Assembly: GCF_037478135.1 (NCBI RefSeq) | Contig: NZ_JBBHDV010000004.1 | Coordinates: 62,001 to 126,000, forward strand | DNA: 64,000 nt | Direction: 5' to 3' | From: Denitratimonas sp037478135 | GTDB lineage: Bacteria; Pseudomonadota; Gammaproteobacteria; Xanthomonadales; Xanthomonadaceae | Position numbers and translations under genes: made by a program | Part shown: piece after piece, positions 45,169-52,584 of the stretch | How the letters are laid out: each line of letters opens with the position of its first letter | Numbering within the stretch: position 1 is the stretch's first letter | The notes under the pieces: generated by a model | Database searches by the model: none | Told to the model about the DNA's origin: nothing | The model's input: the letters and a program-made list of their open reading frames with translations, nothing else

Positions 45169-48100
45169 ATGCGCATTCTTTTTTTGTTGGCTGGCCTGTT
45201 CGGGCTGGCATTGGCGTCGGCGCAGGAGCCGGGTTATCTGCGTCAGCCGGCGATCCACGGCGACACCGTGGTGTTCACCGCGGAAGGCGATCTGTGGGCG
45301 GTGGCGGCCACTGGCGGATTGGCGCGGCGGCTGACCACGCATCCGGCCGAGGAAAGCCGTGCGGCGATCTCGCCGGATGGCAGCCGGGTGGCGTTCACCG
45401 CGGCGTATGCCGGGCCACGCGAAGCCTATGTGATGCCGCTGGCCGGCGGCGTGCCGAAGCGCATCAGTTTCGAGAACGGCAATGCGCTGGTGCTGGGCTG
45501 GAGCGCGCAGGGTCAGGTGCTGTACGGCACGTTGGCGCCCGGCGGCACCGGCGGTTCGCAGCGCGTGGTGGTGGCGGTGGCGCCGGATACGTTGCAGCGC
45601 CGCACCCTGCCGCTGGCCGAAGCCAATGACGCGGTGCTCGCGGCGGATGGCCGCACCCTGTATTTCGTGCGCTACGGCCTGGGCGTGACCGGCGACAATG
45701 CGCGCGGCTATCGCGGCGGCGCGCTGTCGCAGCTGTGGCGTTTCGATCTGGAATCGAATGCCGAGGCCGTGCGCATCGGCCCGACCGATGTGAACCTGCG
45801 CCAGCCAATGCTGGTGGATGGGCGACTGCTGGTGATCGCCGATCCGGGCGGGCGCGATGTCCTGGCGCAGCTGGACCCGGAGGCCGGCACGCTGACGCCC
45901 TTGCCGATACAGGCACCGTTCGATGTGCGCAATGCCAGTGCGTCGGGCCAGCGCATCGTCTACCAGTCCGGCGCGGATCTGCGCCTGTTCGATCTGGCTT
46001 CCGGCCAGGATGCGGCGCTGCCGGTACGGCTGGTGTCGGATTTCGCGCAACGCCAGCCACGCTGGCTGGATACGCCACTGAAATATCTGGAAGGCAGTGA
46101 TTTCTCCGCCGACGGGCAGCGCGTGGCGCTGGTGGCGCGCGGCCGGGTGGTGGTGGCCGGTGTCGGTGCGCCGCGCCGCGTGGATATCGGTTCGCCCGAT
46201 GGCGTGCGGCTGTCCGCTGCGGTGTTTTCGCCGGACCGCAAGCACGTCTATGTGATCTCCGACGCCAGCGGCGAAGAGGAAATCTGGCGTTTCCCGGCCG
46301 ATGGCGGCAGCGATGCACGCCAGCTCACCCGCGATGGCAGCACCCAGCGGCGCGGCATCGTGGTATCGCCGGATGGCAAGTGGCTCGCGCATGGCGACAA
46401 GTCCGGCAAGCTCTGGCTGCTGGATCCGGCCAATGGCCGTAGCCGCCTGATCGATGATGGTGGCCGTGATGGCAATGAGGGCCACGATGCCGTGGTCTGG
46501 GCACCGGACAGCCTGCATCTGGCACTGGTGCGCACCACCGGCGCCTATGGCCGCTCACGCATCGCGCTGTATTCACTGGAGCGCGATGAACTGGCCTGGC
46601 TGACCAGCGACAAATACGAATCCGGTTCACCCGCCTTCAGCCCGGATGGCCAGTGGCTGTGGTTCCTGTCCGAGCGCGAGTTCAGCGTGGTCAACGGTTC
46701 GCCCTGGGGCGACCGCAACACCGGCCCGTTCTTCGACAAGCGCAGCCGCATCTACGCGCTGGCGTTGCAACCGGAGGCGCGCTTCCCGTTCCGCCATCCG
46801 GATGAATTGCAGCCTGTCGGGAGCGGCAAGGACGATGAAAAGGACCAGGGCAACGGCAAGCAGGACGCCAAGGCCAAGGTCCGGCCGCTGGCATGGGACG
46901 GTCTGGCTGGGCGCCTGCACGAAGTGCCGCTGGCGGCGGGTAACTGGTCCGATCTTTCGGTCGATGCCAAGCGCCTGTATTTCCTCGAACGCGATGGTCG
47001 CCGCCGCAGTCTGCGCACGTTGGCGTTCGACGATGCGAAGACGAAGCTGGAAACCTTTTCCGAAAACATCGCCGGCTATGCGCTGGCGGCCGGCGCCAAC
47101 CGCGTACTGTTGCGCAGTGCCGGCAAGGGGCCGGACGAACCGGGCGAGTTCCATATCGTCGAAGCCGGTGCGACCGCGCCCAAGGAACTGGCCGAGGCCA
47201 GGGTGCGGCTGGATGACTGGAAGCTGCGGGTGGACCCGGTGAGCGAATGGCGGCAGATGTTCGACGACGCCTGGCGAATGCATCGCGACCATTTCTACGA
47301 TGCCGCACTGCGCGGCGTGGACTGGCCGGCGCTGCGTCAGCGTTATGCCGCGCTGCTGCCGCGGGTCAGCGACCGATTGGAACTGGACGACCTGCTGGCG
47401 CAGATGATGGGCGAACTGGGCGCGCTGCATTCGCAGGTGCGCGGCGGCGAGTTGCGCGAAGCGCGCGAAACCCCGTCCCATGCCAGCCTGGGTGCCAGCT
47501 TCGCGCGCACCGATGCCGGCTGGCGCATCGAGCACATCTTCCGCACCGAAGCCGAACTACCGTCCCAGCGCGGACCGTTGCAGGCACCCGGTGTGGATGT
47601 GCGGGTGGGTGATGTGATCGTGGCGGTCAATGGCCGCCGCGCCGCCGATGTGGCGGACATCTCCGAACTGCTGGCCAATACCGCCGGCCAGCAGGTGTTG
47701 CTGGAACTCACTCGTAGCGGCAGCACGCGCCGCGCAATCGTCACCCCGGTCGATGCCGGGCGCGAGGATGCATTGCGCCATTCCGACTGGCTGCAATCAC
47801 GCCGCGATGCGGTGGCCGCCGCCAGCGACGGACGCATCGGCTATCTGCACCTGCGCGCGATGGGGCCGAACGACATCGCCAGTTTCGTGCGCGATTTCTA
47901 CGGCCAGATCGACCGCGATGGCCTGATCATCGACGTGCGGCGCAATCGCGGCGGCAATATCGACAGCTGGATCATCGAGAAGCTGCTGCGCCGCACCTGG
48001 GCTTTCTGGCAGCGTCCGAATGGTCTGGCCTACGGCAATATGCAGCAGAGCTTCCGCGGTCATCTGGCGGTGCTGACCGACGCGCTGACCTATTCGGATG

Positions 48101-48438
48101 GCGAAACCTTCTCCGCCGGCATCCAGACACTCGGGCTTGGCCCGCTGATCGGCACCCGCACCGCCGGCGCCGGAGTCTGGCTGACCGACAGCAATGCCCT
48201 GGTCGATCGTGGCCGCGCGCGCGTGGCGGAAATCCCGCAGTACGGCATGGATGGCAGCTGGCTGGTCGAAGGCGTCGGCGTGAGCCCGGACATCGAGGTC
48301 GACAACCTGCCGCACGAGTCCTTCAACGGCCGCGATCGGCAACTGGAAACCGCGCTGGACTGGCTGCGCCGCAAGCTGGATGCCGAACCGGTGCAGCCGC
48401 TGCAGCGCGGCACGATTCCGGTGTTGCCGGCGGAATGA
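45169..48438 (+). CDS. Tricorn-like protease (S41 family) with beta-propellers and PDZ domain
   Basis: 1089 residues from ATG 45169 (GGAAGG upstream), which gives a signal peptide ending ALASA. Two WD40/TolB-like propellers (about 30-680, with many SPDGRR-type strands) precede a helical cap, a PDZ domain (about 785-865) and an S41 core. Likely catalytic residues follow archaeal tricorn: His about 755 in GALHSQ, Ser about 976 in YSDGE and Glu about 1036 in VEGVGV. The charged linker GKDDEKDQGNGKQDAK near 560 joins the propellers. Probably a periplasmic peptidase of long peptides. Confidence 0.93.
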   Translation: MRILFLLAGLFGLALASAQEPGYLRQPAIHGDTVVFTAEGDLWAVAATGGLARRLTTHPAEESRAAISPDGSRVAFTAAYAGPREAYVMPLAGGVPKRISFENGNALVLGWSAQGQVLYGTLAPGGTGGSQRVVVAVAPDTLQRRTLPLAEANDAVLAADGRTLYFVRYGLGVTGDNARGYRGGALSQLWRFDLESNAEAVRIGPTDVNLRQPMLVDGRLLVIADPGGRDVLAQLDPEAGTLTPLPIQAPFDVRNASASGQRIVYQSGADLRLFDLASGQDAALPVRLVSDFAQRQPRWLDTPLKYLEGSDFSADGQRVALVARGRVVVAGVGAPRRVDIGSPDGVRLSAAVFSPDRKHVYVISDASGEEEIWRFPADGGSDARQLTRDGSTQRRGIVVSPDGKWLAHGDKSGKLWLLDPANGRSRLIDDGGRDGNEGHDAVVWAPDSLHLALVRTTGAYGRSRIALYSLERDELAWLTSDKYESGSPAFSPDGQWLWFLSEREFSVVNGSPWGDRNTGPFFDKRSRIYALALQPEARFPFRHPDELQPVGSGKDDEKDQGNGKQDAKAKVRPLAWDGLAGRLHEVPLAAGNWSDLSVDAKRLYFLERDGRRRSLRTLAFDDAKTKLETFSENIAGYALAAGANRVLLRSAGKGPDEPGEFHIVEAGATAPKELAEARVRLDDWKLRVDPVSEWRQMFDDAWRMHRDHFYDAALRGVDWPALRQRYAALLPRVSDRLELDDLLAQMMGELGALHSQVRGGELREARETPSHASLGASFARTDAGWRIEHIFRTEAELPSQRGPLQAPGVDVRVGDVIVAVNGRRAADVADISELLANTAGQQVLLELTRSGSTRRAIVTPVDAGREDALRHSDWLQSRRDAVAAASDGRIGYLHLRAMGPNDIASFVRDFYGQIDRDGLIIDVRRNRGGNIDSWIIEKLLRRTWAFWQRPNGLAYGNMQQSFRGHLAVLTDALTYSDGETFSAGIQTLGLGPLIGTRTAGAGVWLTDSNALVDRGRARVAEIPQYGMDGSWLVEGVGVSPDIEVDNLPHESFNGRDRQLETALDWLRRKLDAEPVQPLQRGTIPVLPAE

Positions 48439-48448
48439 AGCAGACATG

Positions 48449-48475
48449 AAAAAGCCCCGCATCGCGGGGCTTTTT
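48449..48475 (+). terminator. Intrinsic terminator after the tricorn-like gene
   Basis: AAAAAGCCCCGC (48449-48460), loop ATC, GCGGGGCTTTTT (48464-48475). The stem ends in A and T runs on both sides, so it can also stop transcription coming from the tRNA gene on the other strand. Confidence 0.95.
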
Positions 48476-48481
48476 CATTGC

Positions 48482-48567
48482 TGGTACCGGTGATAGGACT
48501 CGAACCTACACGACATCGCTGTCAGCGGATTTTGAGTCCGCCGCGTCTACCATTCCGCCACACCGGC
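48482..48567 (-). tRNA. tRNA-Leu (anticodon CAA)
   Basis: 86 bases on the minus strand with an encoded CCA end (complement of TGG at 48482-48484). The acceptor GCCGGTG pairs with CACCGGT (first pair G-T). The anticodon arm is GCGGA-CTCAAAA-TCCGC, giving anticodon CAA for UUG codons. A long variable arm and the TTCGAGTCC T-loop identify a class II tRNA-Leu. Confidence 0.95.
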
Positions 48568-48635
48568 TCGGGGCAAGGGCGGAAGTATAAGGCATCGAAC
48601 CAGTCGCGCAAGCAGACAAGTGCCAATAGCTGGAT

Positions 48636-48989
48636 CTATTCCCACACGGCGAACGGCAGTTCGCTCCGATGCCTGCGGTGCCAGCCTTGCTCATCCACGG
48701 CTTCGAACCAGTCGCAATACGAGAACTGGTGCGGGTAGACGTGCAGCGACACCGCCGTGTGGTGGGGATGCGGGTTGCGCATGATGTGGTATTCGGCCGG
48801 TGCGGCCAGCCAGTCACCGGTGCCGGCGCAGGCGCGCTGTGCGGGCCGGGCGGAAAAGCGCAGCAGTCCGTCACGCTGTGCGATGAGATCGTGGCGGATG
48901 ATGTCCAGCTCGCCATGCCACAGGCAATCCACGCACCAGTTGCCGGCGTGATCGTGCAGTGGCGTGGCCTGCTGCGGTCCCCATGTCAT
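48636..48989 (-). CDS. Cysteine dioxygenase-like cupin protein, start missing or non-standard
   Basis: From the only ATG (48989) the ORF gives 117 residues: TPLHDHAGNWCVDCLWHGEL and HIMRNPHPHHTAVSLHVYPH supply the His ligands of a cysteine-dioxygenase-type cupin. The matching frame, however, stays open upstream to about 49165 and reads RPDPGQYLRRRIHASRQHGY just before that ATG, which also resembles the family. No ATG, GTG or TTG exists in that extension, which runs into metX. Either translation begins at an unusual codon or the gene has lost its N-terminus. If active it would oxidise cysteine (or a related thiol) to the sulfinate. Confidence 0.6.
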   Translation of the reverse strand: MTWGPQQATPLHDHAGNWCVDCLWHGELDIIRHDLIAQRDGLLRFSARPAQRACAGTGDWLAAPAEYHIMRNPHPHHTAVSLHVYPHQFSYCDWFEAVDEQGWHRRHRSELPFAVWE

Positions 48990-49123
48990 CGCGATGAGCT
49001 GGTAGCCGTGCTGCCGGCTGGCGTGGATGCGGCGGCGCAGATACTGCCCGGGATCCGGGCGCAGCAGCGAAGCAGGCAGCCACGCAACGGCCCGATCACG
49101 CAGGCCGCGTCTTGGATTTCGCT

Positions 49124-50236
49124 TCAGATATCGGCCAGAAAATCCGCCACGGCTGGCGAAAAGCGTCCGAAATCAACGAGGAAGGCGTCGTGGCCCTGGG
49201 GTGAGGGCAGGGCCAGGCATTCGGCCTGATGGCCGCCTGCGCGCAATCCGGCCGCGATCTGTTCCTGCTGCTGGATCGGGAACAGAATGTCGGTGGTCAC
49301 GCCCAGCACGCGGGTGCGCGGCACCTGCAATGCCGCCAGTGCGGCCATCGCATCGCCGTTGGCGTATTCGCCCAGATCGAACCAGTCCATGCAGCGGCTC
49401 AGGTACAGATAGCAGTTCGGGTCGAACACGCGGATGAAGCGGCGAGCATGACCTTCCAGATAGGACTCGACCTCGAATTCGAGCCCGAATGGATCATCTT
49501 CGCGGCGGTCGCTGTCCAGCCGCACGCGGCCGAAGCGGCCATCCCATTCCAGTGCCGAACGGTAGGTCACCACGCCCAGCTTGCGCGCGATGCGCATGCC
49601 GGATTCAGGGTAGGTGTCGGCATCGTACTGGCCCTGGTTCCAGGCCGGGTCCAGGCGGATGGCTTCGCGCTGCAGCGAGCGGATCGCGATCGAGAACGGC
49701 AGCGCCAGTGCGGCGCCGGAGACGTTGATATGCGAGCGCGAGGCGCCGGGGAACAGTTGCAGATAGGCCAGCGCCGACATGCCGCCCATCGAGCAACCGA
49801 TCAGGCTGGCAAGCTCTCCGATGCCGAAGGATTCCACCAGCGCATGCGCGGCCGCGGCGATGTCTTCGACCGAAATATCGGGGAAATCCAGGCGCCAGGT
49901 CTGGCCGGTGCCCGGGTTCAGCGAGGCCGGGCCGGTCGAGCCCTTGCAGCTGCCCAGCGAATTGCAGCAGATCACGAAAAAGCGGTTCGTGTCGATCGCC
50001 TTGCCCGGCCCGAGCATGGCTTCCCACCAGCCCGGTTCCGGATTGTCCGGCTGCGTGGCGGCGTGTGCGCTGGGCGAAAGCCCGGTCAGGATCAGGATTG
50101 CATTGTCACGCTGCGGCGACAGTTCGCCCCAGGTTTCATAGGCCAGGCGCGCCTGCTGCAAGTGCCCGCCGCGTTTCATCGGAAACGGCGAGGGCAGGTC
50201 GAAGAAACGGGTGCCGGGCGGGATGAATTCGCTCAT
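49124..50236 (-). CDS. metX: MetX-family O-acyltransferase, probably serine/homoserine O-succinyltransferase
   Basis: 370 residues. Alpha/beta-hydrolase fold: oxyanion and substrate region NSLGSCKGSTGPAS, nucleophile Ser in LIGCSMGGMSAL, Asp in TTDILFPI and His in SPQGHDAFLVDF. Annotation pipelines usually call this homoserine O-acetyltransferase. From memory, the overall sequence is closest to the xanthomonad MetX relatives shown to use succinyl-CoA, some with L-serine for cysteine synthesis. The start ATG overlaps the ccmI stop (ATGA), so it is translated as the tail of the ccm operon. The cysteine-dioxygenase-like ORF follows. Confidence 0.85.
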   Translation of the reverse strand: MSEFIPPGTRFFDLPSPFPMKRGGHLQQARLAYETWGELSPQRDNAILILTGLSPSAHAATQPDNPEPGWWEAMLGPGKAIDTNRFFVICCNSLGSCKGSTGPASLNPGTGQTWRLDFPDISVEDIAAAAHALVESFGIGELASLIGCSMGGMSALAYLQLFPGASRSHINVSGAALALPFSIAIRSLQREAIRLDPAWNQGQYDADTYPESGMRIARKLGVVTYRSALEWDGRFGRVRLDSDRREDDPFGLEFEVESYLEGHARRFIRVFDPNCYLYLSRCMDWFDLGEYANGDAMAALAALQVPRTRVLGVTTDILFPIQQQEQIAAGLRAGGHQAECLALPSPQGHDAFLVDFGRFSPAVADFLADI

Positions 50237-51459
50237 GGGACAACGCGGTCGATGATCAGGTCCACGGTGGCGCGCTGGGTATTGGGCAGCGGTTCGGAAA
50301 GGGTTTCCAGATCGCCACTCTGCGCCTGCGCGCCGCCGCTGCGCGAGATGCGAGCGCCCACGACGATCTGCGCGGTGCTCGACAGGTTCATCTGCGGCAG
50401 CATCGCGTGGCTGTCATCCAGGACCAGCTCCAGCGGCAGTGCGTCGGCGGACAGGCGCTGGATTGCCAGCGGTGCGCGCGAACCTTCGGCGGCGCGGGCG
50501 AACACGAACAGCACATCGTCATGCCGCACCTGCGCGGCCAGTTCCGGCGCCACCCGCACCCGAACGTTCAGGCGCGGAGCCTGGGCTGGATCGGAAGCGG
50601 TGTTTGTGCTGTCGCCGGCGGCCGATGCTTGCGCCGCAGCCGGTGTGGGAAGCGTTTCGCCGCTGGCCTGGGCCTGCAATTCGAGGATGCGCTGGCGCAG
50701 GCTTTCGTAGGCCGGATTGTCCTCGGGCATGGTGTCCAGCAGGGTCTGCCAGGTGGCGCTGGCGGCGTCGGTATCGCCGCGCTGGTACTGCGCCACGCCC
50801 AGCAGCCAGAGGCCGCGCTGATGCGTGGGTTGCTGTTCCAGGGCGCGTTCCAGCATCGCCAGCGGTTCGCCGTCGAAACGCTTGCTGTCCGAAGCCAGCA
50901 CCTGCGATTCGGCGTATTCCACCAGCAGGTCCGGGGTGTCCGGTGCCAAGGTCAGTGCCCGCGCGAAGGCGTCACGCGCTTCGCCGAAACGCTCCATCGA
51001 TTTGTAGGCCCGGCCCAGCAACAGCCAGCCCTGGACATCATCGGGTTCGCGCGCCAGACGCTCGGCCAGTCCGGCGATGGCCTGTTCCATCGGCGGCAGG
51101 CCGGCCTGCTGGGCCTGCTGCATGGCCTGGGTGACCGATTGCACGTCCGGATCGAAGACCCGCGTATCGCCGAGTTTCAGATACAGCCCGATCGCGGCCA
51201 ACGGCAGCAGCAGCGCCACAGCGATCGCGGGGCCGCGCAGCGGCGAGCCGGAGGCGCTGGCCTGTGCGGGTGCCGGGCCAAGGGCGGCCAGCTTGGCGGC
51301 GTATTCGTCCGCGTCCAGTACGCCATCGGCATGGGCACGCTGCAGTGCCTCACGGCGCGGATCAACGGCAACCCCGGCCTCGCGGCGCAGCAGCGGCGGC
51401 AGGATGAATCCCAGCGCCGCCAGTACCAGCAACGCGGAGCAGAACCAGAATGCGGCCAT
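50233..51459 (-). CDS. ccmI: Cytochrome c biogenesis protein CcmI
   Basis: 408 residues from ATG 51459, which overlaps the ccmH stop by one base (TGATG). Two N-terminal membrane helices (about 4-24 and 82-102) flank a cytoplasmic loop. A periplasmic TPR region (about 125-270, with GWLLLGRAYKSMERFGEARDAF-type repeats) and a C-terminal beta domain (NVRVRVAPELAAQ) follow. CcmI presents apocytochrome c to the CcmF/CcmH heme ligation complex. Confidence 0.93.
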   Translation of the reverse strand: MAAFWFCSALLVLAALGFILPPLLRREAGVAVDPRREALQRAHADGVLDADEYAAKLAALGPAPAQASASGSPLRGPAIAVALLLPLAAIGLYLKLGDTRVFDPDVQSVTQAMQQAQQAGLPPMEQAIAGLAERLAREPDDVQGWLLLGRAYKSMERFGEARDAFARALTLAPDTPDLLVEYAESQVLASDSKRFDGEPLAMLERALEQQPTHQRGLWLLGVAQYQRGDTDAASATWQTLLDTMPEDNPAYESLRQRILELQAQASGETLPTPAAAQASAAGDSTNTASDPAQAPRLNVRVRVAPELAAQVRHDDVLFVFARAAEGSRAPLAIQRLSADALPLELVLDDSHAMLPQMNLSSTAQIVVGARISRSGGAQAQSGDLETLSEPLPNTQRATVDLIIDRVVP

Positions 51460-52049
51460 CACCAGGCATCCCCATCTTTGGAAGCAGGCGTTGCCGCCGC
51501 AGCACTGGAACGCCGCCGCACCAGCACGAACACGAATACCGCGCCGACCAGGAAGATCAGCGGTGGCGCGATCCAGATCCACAGCGTGCTGCCACTCATC
51601 GCTGGGCGATACAGCACGAAATCGGTGTAACGCTCGGTCAGAAAGGCCTTGATCTGCTCATCGGTCTTGCCTTGCTGCATCAGCTCCAGCACTTCGCGCC
51701 GCAGATCCTGCGCGATCGGCGCGTTGGAGTCGGCCAGCGACTGGTTCTGGCACATCACGCAGCGCAGTTCCGCTGCCAGCTCACGGAAGCGGGCTTCTTC
51801 GGCGGCGTCGCGGAACGGCAGTGGATCGACCGCGAAGGCGCTGCCGGCGAACAGGCACAGCAGCAAGCCGATGAGCGCATGCAGCAGCCATCCGCCTTTT
51901 GCTCCCTCTCCCCCATCAGCGATGGGGGAGAGGGTTGGGGTGAGGGGGGCTTTCGCTGGCGTGGGAGGGGGCACTCGCAACCCCACTGCCTGCTCGACCT
52001 CGACCACTGATGGAGACGAGGGAACGCCCTTTGACGCGCACAAGATCAT
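51459..52049 (-). CDS. ccmH: Cytochrome c-type biogenesis protein CcmH with repeat-derived N-terminal extension
   Basis: 196 residues. The conserved part has the redox motif RCVMCQNQSLADSNA, the helical CcmH domain and one C-terminal membrane helix; it reduces apocytochrome c thiols. The start at 52049 overlaps the ccmG stop (ATGA). About 50 unusual residues, including LTPTLSPIADGGEG, come before the real signal-like segment LLHALIGLLLCLFAGSAFA. These are encoded by a palindromic repeat (51904-51934) and its flanks, read in frame. No ATG or GTG exists between the repeat and the hydrophobic segment, so the extension should be translated. Confidence 0.9.
   Translation of the reverse strand: MILCASKGVPSSPSVVEVEQAVGLRVPPPTPAKAPLTPTLSPIADGGEGAKGGWLLHALIGLLLCLFAGSAFAVDPLPFRDAAEEARFRELAAELRCVMCQNQSLADSNAPIAQDLRREVLELMQQGKTDEQIKAFLTERYTDFVLYRPAMSGSTLWIWIAPPLIFLVGAVFVFVLVRRRSSAAAATPASKDGDAW
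51904..51934. repeat. Dispersed-type palindromic repeat inside ccmH
   Basis: CCCTCTCCCCCATC (51904-51917), loop AGC, GATGGGGGAGAGGG (51921-51934): a perfect 14-bp stem. It is followed by TTGGGGTGAGGGG. The CTCACCCCAACCCTCTCCC-type element is known as an abundant dispersed repeat of many proteobacterial genomes. This is the only copy noticed in the window. Confidence 0.85.
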
Positions 52050-52582
52050 GGTGCCTGCTCCTTCAATCGCGGCAGGATTTCACGCTGGATGACCTCCGGC
52101 GTCAGCGCGCCGATGTGCTTGAAGCGCACGATGCCCTGCGCATCCACCAGGAAGGTTTCCGGCGCGGCGTAGACGCCAAGATCGATCGCGGTGCGGCCGC
52201 TTTCATCGGCCAGGATCAGCGCGTAGGGGTCGCCGTACTGCTGCAACCAGCGCTTGGCGTCGTCCGGATAATCCTTGTAGTTGTAGCCCACCACGCGGAC
52301 CGTGCCGCTGCGCGCCAGGGTTTCGAACAGCGGATGTTCGACCCGGCACTCCGGGCACCAGCTGGCCCAGACATTGAGCAGGAACGGCGCGCCGCGCAGG
52401 CTGGCCGAATCCACCTGGCGCGAAGGATCGTGCAATTCGGGCAGCGTGAACGCCGGCAACTCCTTGCCGATCAGCGGCGAAGGAATGGCGTTCGGATCAC
52501 GGGTTTCGGCCAGACGGATGCCGGCCAGCAGCAAGCCGCCCAGCAGCACCACGACAGCCAGCGGCAACCAGCGCTTCCACAT
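52046..52582 (-). CDS. ccmG: Thiol:disulfide interchange protein CcmG/DsbE
   Basis: 178 residues. One N-terminal membrane anchor, then a thioredoxin fold with the active site NVWASWCPECRVEHP and the Pro loop GVYAAPETFLVD. It keeps the heme-binding cysteines of apocytochrome c reduced. It starts 2 bases after the ccmF stop. Confidence 0.96.
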   Translation of the reverse strand: MWKRWLPLAVVVLLGGLLLAGIRLAETRDPNAIPSPLIGKELPAFTLPELHDPSRQVDSASLRGAPFLLNVWASWCPECRVEHPLFETLARSGTVRVVGYNYKDYPDDAKRWLQQYGDPYALILADESGRTAIDLGVYAAPETFLVDAQGIVRFKHIGALTPEVIQREILPRLKEQAP

Positions 52583-52584
52583 CG

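Noticed and set aside
48871..49083. 70-residue GTG-started ORF near the cysteine dioxygenase-like gene
   Set aside because: It is the wrong frame of the same region; the cupin motifs and upstream family-like residues are in the other frame.
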